Shown: positions 5,714 to 11,754 of the stretch, one piece after another | Position numbering within the stretch: the stretch's first letter is position 1 | Layout of the letters: every line of letters begins with the position of its first letter | Origin: Irpex lacteus | Taxonomy: Eukaryota; Basidiomycota; Agaricomycetes; Polyporales; Irpicaceae | Direction: 5' to 3' | NCBI GenBank assembly: GCA_001986395.2 | Contig: MQVO02000258.1 | Location: forward strand, 1 to 12,715 | DNA: 12,715 nucleotides | The notes under the pieces: model-generated | Databases searched by the model: none | What the model was told of the DNA's origin: nothing | The model's input: the letters and a program-made list of their open reading frames with translations, nothing else | Made by a program: the position numbers and the translations under genes

Positions 5714-6394
5714 ATTTATATTATAATTTAGTTATTAATAATCTCACGATTTGTAACTGTAAAAGATATGGTAAAATTACTCATGAAACTAATACTAATA
5801 AGGCGAATAAGATTATATAACCGTAAAATAATTGATTTAAAAAGAAAAATGGTATTAATCCCCCAAATTTATTATAAATTTAATTTAATTAAAAGTTATT
5901 TATCCCTTAATATAAGGAATAGATTTATAGAACTTTAAAATTTTATAAATATTTAATTATTTAATTATTATTTTAGTTACTTATTATTTAATTATTTTTA
6001 TATATCTAAATAAAAAAAGTATTTAATTATATAAGAGAGTATAAATTTTATTTTCTTAAACATAAATTTAAAAACAAAAAATAAAAAATATAAATAAAAG
6101 AATAGGGGAGGGAGAATCTTTAAATTTATTTAGAGATTATTCCTTCTCTATTGGATTAAGTTTATATGTATAATATTATAGAGAATTATAAAAAGAAAAA
6201 TTTTTACAATAAAAGTAAACCTAGTCCTCCCCCTCCTTTTTAATTTAACTAAATAAAATTAATATTGGAGGGATATTTTAAATTTTGGTTATATCTTATT
6301 ATCCTTAACCGTAAGAATCTACTTATGCTTCTTATTAGCATTGAACTTATGCTTCTAGCTGTCGAGTTGAAATTACACCTATTCCATTTAGTGA
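5714..6394. other. AT-rich spacer with repeat arms
   Basis: Holds the right arm of the 48-bp inverted repeat (5947-5994), copy 2 of the 45-bp direct repeat (6063-6107) and a 21-bp repeat at 6224-6244. AAAAGATATGGTAAAA near 5761 looks like a group I S element, but no R partner was recognised. The 12-mer ACTTATGCTTCT occurs twice (6321 and 6348 areas). No gene was found. Confidence 0.5.
6224..6244. repeat. 21-bp direct repeat (second copy 7311-7331)
   Basis: The pyrimidine-rich sequence GTCCTCCCCCTCCTTTTTAA(T) is identical at 6224-6244 and 7311-7331. The second copy lies inside the cob intron. C-rich clusters in AT-rich mitochondrial DNA are often mobile or recombinogenic. Confidence 0.85.
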
Positions 6395-6418
6395 ACATTC
6401 CTGCAATGCCTACCACAA

Positions 6419-7006
6419 ATGTGTACATTCACTATTGATAGAGCAGCTCCAGTAATTAGTAGTACACTAAACCGAAACACTAGCGTTATCACTATTTCAA
6501 TTATTAATATTGATGCGCTATACGACTATCTAATGCCTTTTTTCCTTTCTATGCCATTCCAAACTCGAAAGGGTGTTGATTTCTCTCTATGGTGTCTAGC
6601 TCTGTATATGTACAAGTGGGGTTATGCTTATCTAATTCAAGGTCGTAAGCTCCTTGTACTAATTAGTAAGTATATCAACTCAGGACGTTATACCAACAGT
6701 AATGTTACTGGAATTGCACCAGAATCAGACACTATTTCAGAGGTACTGAATTATGAAGTGCCTGTGGAACGTACTCCTGAAATGAATCAACTCGAATACG
6801 CAAAGGCTATTGCTCGAACTGTTACATCACGTTCTATTTATATTTATGATAATGGTGTACTAGTTAACACTACTCCATATACCAACTATGGAGACGCTCA
6901 AGAGGCTATTGGCCTATCTCGTACTTCTCGTGCTGTTTCTCGTAACATTGACACAGGGAAGGCTTACCTAGGCCGATACAGCTTCTATTCTACACTGCAA
7001 AACTAA
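6419..7006 (+). CDS. LAGLIDADG homing endonuclease, C-terminal half with NUMOD1-like domain
   Basis: The 195-residue product matches the second half of fungal group I intron endonucleases. Residues 35-95 hold the domain end (INIDALYDYLMPFFLSMPFQ, then DFSLWCLALYMYKWGY, then RKLLVLISKYINSGRY). Residues 137-190 form a NUMOD1-like DNA-binding module (SIYIYDNGVLVNTTPYTNYG and NIDTGKAYLGRYSFYS). No complete LAGLIDADG catalytic motif is visible, so the N-terminal part is missing. The frame is open a little upstream to about 6395 (TAG at 6389-6391, then TGA at 6392-6394, which is Trp in the mold mitochondrial code). Such enzymes cut intronless alleles at the insertion site and sometimes act as maturases. 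The ORF ends 21 bases before the cob exon at 7028, leaving no room for a full ribozyme core downstream. Codon use matches nad1 and cob. It is probably part of the preceding cob intron. Confidence 0.8.
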   Translation: MCTFTIDRAAPVISSTLNRNTSVITISIINIDALYDYLMPFFLSMPFQTRKGVDFSLWCLALYMYKWGYAYLIQGRKLLVLISKYINSGRYTNSNVTGIAPESDTISEVLNYEVPVERTPEMNQLEYAKAIARTVTSRSIYIYDNGVLVNTTPYTNYGDAQEAIGLSRTSRAVSRNIDTGKAYLGRYSFYSTLQN

Positions 7007-7027
7007 CGAGTTATTATAACACCTGCG

Positions 7028-7220
7028 ATTATGCGAGACGTAAACTACGGATGGTTGATTCGATACATCCACGCTAATGTAGCTTCATTCTTCTTCATCT
7101 TTGTATACCTACACATCGCTCGAGGTCTATACTACGGATCATACAAGGCTCCACGGATTCTACCATGGTCTATTGGTGTAATCATCCTTGTTCTTATGAT
7201 GGCTATTGCTTTCCTTGGAT
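7028..7220 (+). CDS. cob: cytochrome b, internal exon
   Basis: The exon reads [20 protein letters not shown], then [20 protein letters not shown], then [24 protein letters not shown]. This is the conserved helix B-C region of cytochrome b, including the His of YIHAN and the His of YLHIARG that bind haems. Both edges obey group I rules. Upstream sequence ends ...CCTGCG before ATT ATG, where HIMRDV is expected, so the preceding exon would end in CAT. The exon ends GGA T, and the next exon should begin AY GTA (Tyr-Val-Leu-Pro). That next exon is not in the window, nor is the segment between PVNL and EHI. The first cob exon is on the other strand at 4521-4597. No defects are seen within the exon. 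Confidence 0.93.
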
Positions 7221-7560
7221 AAACATAATGTCCATATATTCCGGGAATATTTCGTAGAGATCAAAAGAGATTATACGAAACCTATATCTGTCCCTGCTTC
7301 CTTTTTTTTTGTCCTCCCCCTCCTTTTTAATAAAAAAAAGATTAATAAAAATATATTTTTATATGCTCTTCCTACAAATATAAATAAAATTATCTCAGGA
7401 GATAGGCAGTAACATTCTATGGTAAATGTTAAGAATATCTGTGGTATTTTACACAGTTCAATGTCTATTGTTATGGAATCTTCAGAGACTGGTTACGCTA
7501 TAATCTAATTTAAATTTAAGTTAATGGTCAGCCTCTTCAGTTGAAAGAGATAGTTATACT
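7221..7560 (+). other. group I intron, 5' part and core, following the cob exon
   Basis: Exon TGGAT (7216-7220) can pair with GTCCA (7230-7234) as P1, ending in the required U-G pair. ATATTCC/GGGAATAT follows as a likely P2-like hairpin. TTCAGAGACT at 7481-7490 resembles an R element and AAAGAGATAGTT at 7544-7555 an S element; GACT and AGTT can pair as P7. No 3' exon beginning with Tyr-Val-Leu-Pro codons follows. The intron is therefore either split here, with its 3' part and exon elsewhere, or truncated. A 21-bp repeat (7311-7331) lies within it. A frame at 7206-7412 is a by-product. Confidence 0.6.
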
Positions 7561-7904
7561 CCCCTTTACCCTTCCCTTTATCCTTTTTTTATATATAAAA
7601 TAAAACAAATTATTTCTTTTTATTATTCTTATATCTCCTCTATAAATAAATTTAATTTATCTCTTTTGTACCAACTCATTTGAATTTATTATGCAATACT
7701 AATCCCTGATTTCTAGTTTCCGATTATTGGTTAGAGTATCAATTGTTTACATGTCAGGTCCTCTCCCCTAAATAATTTATCTTACTTTTTATTTAAAATA
7801 AAATTAAAAGAAAAGAAAAATGGTATTAATTTTAAATAGTTCTCCCAAAAAAACTTTTATTTAATTTATTTTATATTAATCTTTTACTAATTCCATACGC
7901 TTAA
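7561..7904. other. AT-rich spacer, no gene seen
   Basis: Pyrimidine- and AT-rich DNA. AGAAAAATGGTATTAAT near 7815 also occurs near 5843. TTGGTTAGAGTATC near 7729 looks like a tRNA D arm, but no cloverleaf forms around it. Confidence 0.5.
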
Positions 7905-7951
7905 CCCAAAAAACTAGGAATTAGAAATAATTCTAACTAGTTTTTTTGGGG
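7905..7951. repeat. small inverted repeat (hairpin) copy, complete
   Basis: Almost identical to 5356-5404: CCC, A6, CTAG, AATTAGAAATAATTCT, AACTAG, T7, GGGG. The central difference (AAATAATT against AATTAATT) is one base. Confidence 0.9.
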
Positions 7952-8286
7952 ATTTGTTGGACTAGTTGGTCTAGAACTAGCAGTAAGTTTAACTCAAGCT
8001 TAGTATTCTGTGTGCTAACATAAAGCTACCTAAAGGATGCTATTGAACTTAACTAAATAAAGAATAAAATTATTCTTTGTGGGGAGCCAAAATAAAAATA
8101 AAGAGAAGAGTTTAGTTAGAGGATATAAATTAATCAAGAGTAGAACATATTACATTACATTAGCCACATTTACCAGTTAGAGTCTGTTTGCCAGTCCCAC
8201 CCCAAAAAAAGTAGCAAAAACTAAAAATAAATTAAATTTGGGTCTCCCTATATTATAATTTATTTTAATCCTCCGGATAGTATTCT
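7952..8286. other. spacer, no firm gene
   Basis: Less AT-biased than other spacers. The stretch 7955-8035 has tRNA-like features, but no consistent cloverleaf was found on either strand. ATTACATTACATTA near 8150 is a short microsatellite. No protein homology was recognised. Confidence 0.4.
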
Positions 8287-8498
8287 TTATCTCTTTCTGC
8301 CAAAAGAGGGAGTTTCAGGAGTTCTAGCTGTGATAATCATGTCGTCGGCGTATCGGATCACATTAACTCCTTGACTAATACCTTTTATCAAAGGATTTAC
8401 CAATTTAATTGTTTCTTCTAACCCGTTTAACGCAACGTTACATAAGTTGGTGACATGATTCCTCCCTGTGGCGTTCCCTCTAAGATAAAAATATTATG
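8287..8498 (-). pseudogene. reverse transcriptase catalytic-core fragment (intron RT)
   Basis: The - strand reads LEGTPQGGIMSP (the RT motif with Gln-Gly-Gly), then, one frame over, LCNVALNGLEETIKLVN and GVNVIRYADDMIITARTPE. TPQGG and YADD are landmarks of group II intron-type and related mitochondrial retroelement reverse transcriptases; YADD holds the two catalytic aspartates (8352-8341). A single missing base near 8440-8445, between SPT and LCNV, breaks the frame. The fragment stops at TAA 8289-8287 soon after YADD, so thumb and X domains are absent. Upstream it is in frame, across one TAA, with the atp6 fragment at 8520-8621. An X-like domain and an RT N-terminus lie upstream on the same strand but in the wrong order (9491 and 10130). 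Confidence 0.75.
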
Positions 8499-8519
8499 TT
8501 ATATACAAATCCACATACT

Positions 8520-8621
8520 TAATAACATGTGACCTGCTGTAATATTTGCTGCTAATCTTAAACCTAATGATACATTTCTAGCTAAATAAGAAATAAATTC
8601 TATTAATACTAATAAAGTATC
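8520..8621 (-). pseudogene. atp6: ATP synthase subunit a (ATP6), internal fragment
   Basis: The - strand reads DTLLVLIEFISYLARNVSLG followed by LRLAANITAGHML. This is the most conserved segment of ATP6, with the essential Arg of LGLRLAAN that faces the c-ring in the membrane-embedded F0 proton channel. Upstream a stop (8624-8622) closes the frame. Downstream homology ends after GHML, and the frame runs SMWICI to a stop, then into the reverse transcriptase. All Leu codons are TTA and all Arg codons AGA, unlike nad1 and cob, which suggests a different origin. It could be an exon of a discontinuous gene or an exon piece carried by a mobile intron; C-terminal atp6 pieces moved with mobile elements are reported in fungi. 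Confidence 0.85.
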
Positions 8622-8822
8622 TTAATAAATTTCTTTTTAATTAAAGATACAAAGTAATGAATGTAATGAATGGAATGGGTATTAAAGACATTACAATTAC
8701 ATTACATAAATTAAAAATTCATTAAGGAGAGTGATATTGTTAAAATAATTCTCTTATTTTATTTTCTATTTTATTTTAAATTAAAACTAAGAACATAGTT
8801 TCTGCAAGTTGTTTGGGTGGTG

Positions 8823-8918
8823 TTTGAATCAGCGATTGTGTATTATCATTTTGTGGATGTTGTGTGGCTATTTCTGTATGCATCAGTATATATTTGGGGA
8901 TCAGATTCGATTATTTAA
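8823..8918 (+). CDS. cox3: cytochrome c oxidase subunit 3, C-terminal exon
   Basis: The + strand reads [20 protein letters not shown] followed by [11 protein letters not shown] and TAA (8916-8918). This is the last helix of COX3 ([12 protein letters not shown], then a Trp-Gly tail); here the usual Trp before HFVDVVW is Tyr. The natural stop and clean frame suggest a functional end. Homology begins at TTT GAA right after ...GGTG, consistent with a group I 3' splice edge (intron ending in G). No other cox3 part is in the window. Codons ending in G (GCG, GTG, CTG, TCG) are frequent, which sets it apart from both codon styles of its neighbours. It stands between an atp6 fragment on the other strand and a long spacer. 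Confidence 0.88.
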   Translation, partial: FESAIVYYHFVDVVWLFLYASVYIWGSDSII

Positions 8919-9490
8919 TGAATAACAATATAGATATAAATTACTCCCCATTATTCTTTTTTTTTTAGAGGGAGCTAGCTCCTCTATTTTAGAAACTATC
9001 ACTATCTATCTATTCAAGAGTAAAGAATAATCTTGTAAAGTAAAATAAAAGTTATATTGTTAAATTTATCTTAATTCACTTTCTTTAAATAAAATAATTC
9101 CCCAATTTAAATAAAAAGAAATTTTAATCTTTTACTTATTTAAATTAAATAGATTTTAAGTACTATTCTATTTTTATGAAATAAATTAAAATAAAATCTT
9201 TAACTTTTAGATTTTAACAAAGAAAAAATAATAAGAGATAAAATAAATTAGATCATATAAGAATAGGGGAGGGAGAATCTCTAAATAAATTTAAAGGAAA
9301 AAGAAATTTATCTTTACTTAATCTTTATTTATTTATTATTTAGAAATAGGGCAAGGAATAGAAGATAAATGAGATTACTGATAAAGATCTAAAAGATAGA
9401 GAGATGTTGTTAAATGGACTTTATATTTTTATTTTAAGAGAGCTCCCTTATTCATTATTTTTCTTTTTATAATTATTTAAGCACACTTTA
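8919..9490. other. long AT-rich spacer
   Basis: No gene found. The sequence AAGAATAGGGGAGGGAGAAT near 9260 repeats part of 6098-6117. GAGGGAGCTAGCTCCTC near 8969 is a short perfect palindrome-like element, and GAGAGCTCCC near 9440 is another. Confidence 0.5.
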
Positions 9491-9733
9491 TTATTCTTTA
9501 TATCTTTCATTGCTTGTGTTGCTGAATGTGCTAGACCTCCTTTCGATAATGTTAAAGCTAAATCTTAGAATATATTGGACACGAGAAGTTATTATTTGTT
9601 GTCCTTCGGATATTTTATAGTAACTATTAATTCCGTTAATTATTCTATTGATTTTCGTAATGGCTAAAACTTGTGGTTCTGAATAATGAGAAAAGTTTGG
9701 TTTTGGGTTATAAAGAGATGTAAGAATAGTCAT
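9491..9733 (-). pseudogene. intron maturase X-like domain fragment
   Basis: The frame starts with ATG at 9733 and reads LYNPKPNFSHYSEPQVLAIT, then KINRIINGINSYYKISEGQQ, then SRVQYILRFSFNIIERRSST. The pattern of an initial helix with I-G-NYY followed by a basic -YILR-S- segment is typical of the X (maturase) domain at the end of group II intron-type reverse transcriptases, which binds intron RNA. After ILRFS the frame may be shifted, since another frame gives LTLSKGGLAHSATQAMKDIK. The RT catalytic part should lie upstream of it, but here it lies downstream at 8287-8498. It may belong to a second element or be the result of rearrangement. Confidence 0.5.
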
Positions 9734-9839
9734 AGTTTATAAATAAAAAAATTATTAAAAAAAAAAGGTACTCAATACTTCCCCAAAACTATTTAACTAA
9801 AAATATAGCTAGTACTGACGGTATTGATAATGTTGGTAT

Positions 9840-10095
9840 CAGATGTATTGATAGCAATGTACGGTTTGTCCATCGATTAGGCTATTGGCCACGCCCTCTT
9901 TACCAACTCGGCGACCCTTTAAGCACAAGGTACGCTGTCGGGCGTTACCATGTTGATCCTACAAACCCGGGCATGACATTTCGGCCCCTCAGCTGCTTAA
10001 GGGCAATAGCTGCTTTAGGCTCTAAATCACTGCGGTACAACCGTTCTCTATCATCGTTCACTCGCGTTACTATTTTTCTATCACTCGGAACCAGT
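9840..10095 (-). rRNA. rnl: large-subunit rRNA segment, domains I/II
   Basis: The - strand resembles bacterial 23S rRNA from about E. coli 455 to 590. GATAGAAAAATAGTAACGCG then AGTGAACGATGATAGAGAACGG parallels GATAGTGAACCAGTACCGTG and its continuation. Next, CCGCAGTGATTTAGAGCCT parallels GGAGTGAAAAAGAACCT. After a longer insert, GACAGCGTACCTTGTGCTTA with AAGGGTCGCCGAGTT parallels GACTGCGTACCTTTTGTATA with ATGGGTCAGCGACTT. It is the most GC-rich part of the window. The 3' boundary near 9840 is uncertain. It begins right at an inverted-repeat hairpin (10096-10136). The probable rnl 3' end is far away on the other strand (1-100). Coordinates and comparison are from memory. Confidence 0.7.
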
Positions 10096-10136
10096 CCCCA
10101 AAAACACTAGTCATTAGAAATAATTCTAACTAGTTT
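10096..10136. repeat. small inverted repeat copy, diverged
   Basis: CCCC, A5, CACTAGTCATTAGAAATAAT, TCTAACTAGTTT. A member of the CTAGTTTT family with an extra CACT and without the terminal G run. It separates the RT fragment from the rnl segment; the RT reading frame ends at a TAG inside it (10132-10130). Confidence 0.8.
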
Positions 10137-10593
10137 CCAATACTTAAATCGTAACCTAATTGTAATACTCTTTCCATAATTTTGATTACAGATCCATACT
10201 TCATTGATCTATGCCAAGTTGGATATACATGATTAAAATTTGCCGCTTGGAAGGTGCACTTTTTAATAGATATCTACTTATCGCCCAAAATTTGGCTGGG
10301 TTGTTTCTACTTAACACCAATCTTTGTAATTGATGTTCAATATATCTATTTATAGATTTATTGTTATAAAATTCCTTGTCAAACAATGGCTCAAATTCTC
10401 TTTTTTAGATATTGGCTTTGGTGAACACAGGATGATATTTGGATAGCATTTTGATTTTAAATCTTCTTACGTTGGGTAATGATTTAAACACAGTTGGTTC
10501 CACTGCATTTGCTACTGGGTCCAGTTTTAGCAGATTAGTAATATTTAACTTACTAATAAGGTACTGCAGGAAAGGCAATACTAACTTTATTTT
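10130..10593 (-). pseudogene. probable reverse transcriptase N-terminal segment (mitochondrial intron or retroelement type)
   Basis: A broken frame reads IKLVLPFLQYLISKLNITNL, LLKLDPVANAVEPTVFKSLP, KMLSKYHPVFTKAN, then after a TAA (10407-10405) FDKEFYNNKSINRYIEHQLQ, RLVLSRNNPAKFWAISRYLL. It shifts frame near 10235 to NHVYPTWHRSMKYGSVIKIM. The last part resembles the helix before the first RT core motif in fungal mitochondrial reverse transcriptases (HVYP-W, then the R-V-IPK-motif). Homology ends as the frame enters an inverted repeat, where TAG stops it. The core motifs that should follow are missing here; a catalytic piece is at 8287-8498. Codons are TTA- and AGA-rich. The family call is tentative. 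Confidence 0.45.
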
Positions 10594-10716
10594 TTAAACT
10601 ATCGCTATTTCCTTTAAGATTAAAACTAAAGATAACAAAACTTTTCTCATCAGATTAAAATTTGTGAAATTATAAAAGACTTTGTAATTTTTTCAACAGC
10701 ACTTACAACGATCATC

Positions 10717-10871
10717 TTAATCCAGCAGATGATTGGCATAGTCCGTGTATCCATCTTCGTCATACTTTGTGAAGGGTGTTTCCATCTTCATCATTTCTTT
10801 TCGCAATTTCGTGTACTGAATCCGGCTAACTTGTTCCGTGAAACCTCTCGCAACCAGGGTAATTATTTAGA
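10717..10871 (-). CDS. unknown ORF fragment with G/C-ending codons
   Basis: A 50-codon open frame ends with TAA at 10719-10717. It reads TLVARGFTEQVSRIQYTKLR, then KEMMKMETPFTKYDEDGYTD and YANHLLD. Codons such as CGG, ACG, AAG, GAC and CTG are frequent, unlike everything around it. The residue mix is that of a folded, charged protein. No ATG lies at the start. I do not recognise it; a transferred nuclear, plasmid or viral fragment, or the far N-terminus of the RT downstream, are possible. A + strand frame at 10729-10911 overlaps it and looks less protein-like. Confidence 0.3.
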
Positions 10872-10936
10872 ATTGAGGAGAAACATCTTGGAAAATTATT
10901 TTATTTATTAATACTAAATAATATTAACAATAAAAG

Positions 10937-10970
10937 AGATTATAACATTTTATCCAAAATGTTATAATCT
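10937..10970. repeat. perfect 15-bp stem hairpin
   Basis: AGATTATAACATTTT (10937-10951) and AAAATGTTATAATCT (10956-10970) are exact reverse complements around the loop ATCC. It lies just before the rnl-like piece at 10972. Possible roles are a processing signal or a cruciform; none is shown. Confidence 0.9.
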
Positions 10971-10971
10971 T

Positions 10972-11030
10972 CTTCCGGAAAATGTGTTAAGGTCTTGAGT
11001 AGCGAGTGAATTATCTACTTCTTTCCTTTT
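10972..11030 (+). rRNA. possible large-subunit rRNA domain I piece
   Basis: CCGGAAAATGTGTTAAGG then TCTTGAGTAGCGAGTGAATT is reminiscent of 23S rRNA near E. coli 210-250 (GGAAAAGAAATCAACCGAG, then CAGTAGCGGCGAGCGAA). The match is short and loose. If true, the 5' part of rnl lies here on the + strand while the following part lies on the - strand at 9840-10095. Confidence 0.3.
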
Positions 11031-11265
11031 TGTCTAATCTGCTTTATTTAAAGGAGATCGACAAGAATGCTTCACAATTAATCTTCAATTTACTTTATTA
11101 ATTATTAATTTAATGAAAGAAAATAAAAAGATTGTGGCAGCATCCAACATGGATTCTAAATATTTTTTATTGTTACAGTGACTAAATAATTTATAGTGTA
11201 TTTTATAAATTATTTTATCTCATTCTTGTAAATATAAACTGGCAAGGTCATTTAAATAATACCAT

Positions 11266-11300
11266 AAAACTAGTAATTAGAAAGAATTATAACTAGTTTT
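11266..11300. repeat. small inverted repeat copy, short form
   Basis: AAAACTAGTAATTAG then AAAGAATTATAACTAGTTTT: the family hairpin without the C/G ends. AGAAAGAATTATAACTAGTT is found in reverse at 11474-11500. Confidence 0.85.
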
Positions 11301-11473
11301 AGGTAAAGGTTAATATATAAACCTGATAACCGTAGCCGTTTTGTTTTGATGAGATACATACAATCTTCTAATTACTAAAATAGATATGTAAAATCATTTT
11401 AATTAATTAGAGTAGTAAGTAATTTGGTTTTTTTTATCCTTTCCTTAATTAATAAAGGTTGGGGAGAACCAAT

Positions 11474-11536
11474 CCTAAAAACTAGTTATAATTCTTTCTG
11501 TCACCCCACTTTAGTGGGGTCCTAGTGTTTTTTAGG
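11474..11536. repeat. double-hairpin variant of the inverted-repeat family
   Basis: CCTAAAAACTAG at the left and CTAGTGTTTTTTAGG at the right pair around an inner perfect hairpin ACCCCACT-TT-AGTGGGGT (11503-11520). The left part carries CTAGTTATAATTCTTTCT, the reverse of the copy at 11266-11300. The GC-rich inner hairpin looks like an insertion into the outer element. Confidence 0.85.
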
Positions 11537-11658
11537 TTATGGAATATTAGTTCAACTCTGATATGTCTTATCAAGCCTGTAATAACAACTTGTTACAGTT
11601 ACCTATTCATGAGTTATTCGTGACTATTTCTACATATGTATAAAAATATGTTTTAAAA

Positions 11659-11754
11659 GATTAATCCACTAAACATAATGGATTAATCTATTTAGACATA
11701 TTTATCTACTAATATAGTTAGTGGATTAAAGTTCTTTTTATTTTTCAATATGTC
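11659..11754 (+). promoter_or_regulatory. mutually exclusive stem-loops upstream of the right-end ORF
   Basis: GATTAATCCA (11659-11668) pairs exactly with TGGATTAATC (11679-11688). Alternatively TTAATCCACTAA (11661-11672) pairs exactly with TTAGTGGATTAA (11718-11729). GACATATT (11695-11702) pairs with AATATGTC (11747-11754), which contains an ATG at 11750. The first and third pairings are compatible; the second and third are not, except as a pseudoknot. A switch-like leader is an inference. Confidence 0.4.

Larger units (their letters stand above)
11031..11658. other. intergenic DNA with two inverted-repeat copies
   Basis: No gene recognised. It holds the repeats at 11266-11300 and 11474-11536. 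A short dyad CTGTAA...TTACAG lies near 11578-11599. CCTGATAACCGTAGCCG near 11322 is unexplained. Confidence 0.5.

Noticed and set aside
7206..7412. 68-codon open frame on the + strand
   Set aside because: It overlaps the cob exon end in another frame and then reads low-complexity intron sequence.
7700..7750. tRNA D-arm-like TTGGTTAGAGTATC
   Set aside because: No matching acceptor, anticodon or T arm around it.
7955..8035. tRNA-like stretch, T-arm-like TTCTAGA on the - strand
   Set aside because: Stems do not pair consistently on either strand, and no anticodon arm could be placed.
8635..8700. Microsatellite around AATGAATG
   Set aside because: Only two or three imperfect units; typical of AT-rich spacer.
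9840..10095. Group II intron domain I or V in the GC-rich segment
   Set aside because: GGTAACGCCC and ACGGTT-like words occur, but no domain V hairpin could be drawn, and the 23S-like order of motifs explains more.
10729..10911. 60-codon open frame on the + strand
   Set aside because: The opposite strand has a more natural protein composition; this frame looks like its shadow.
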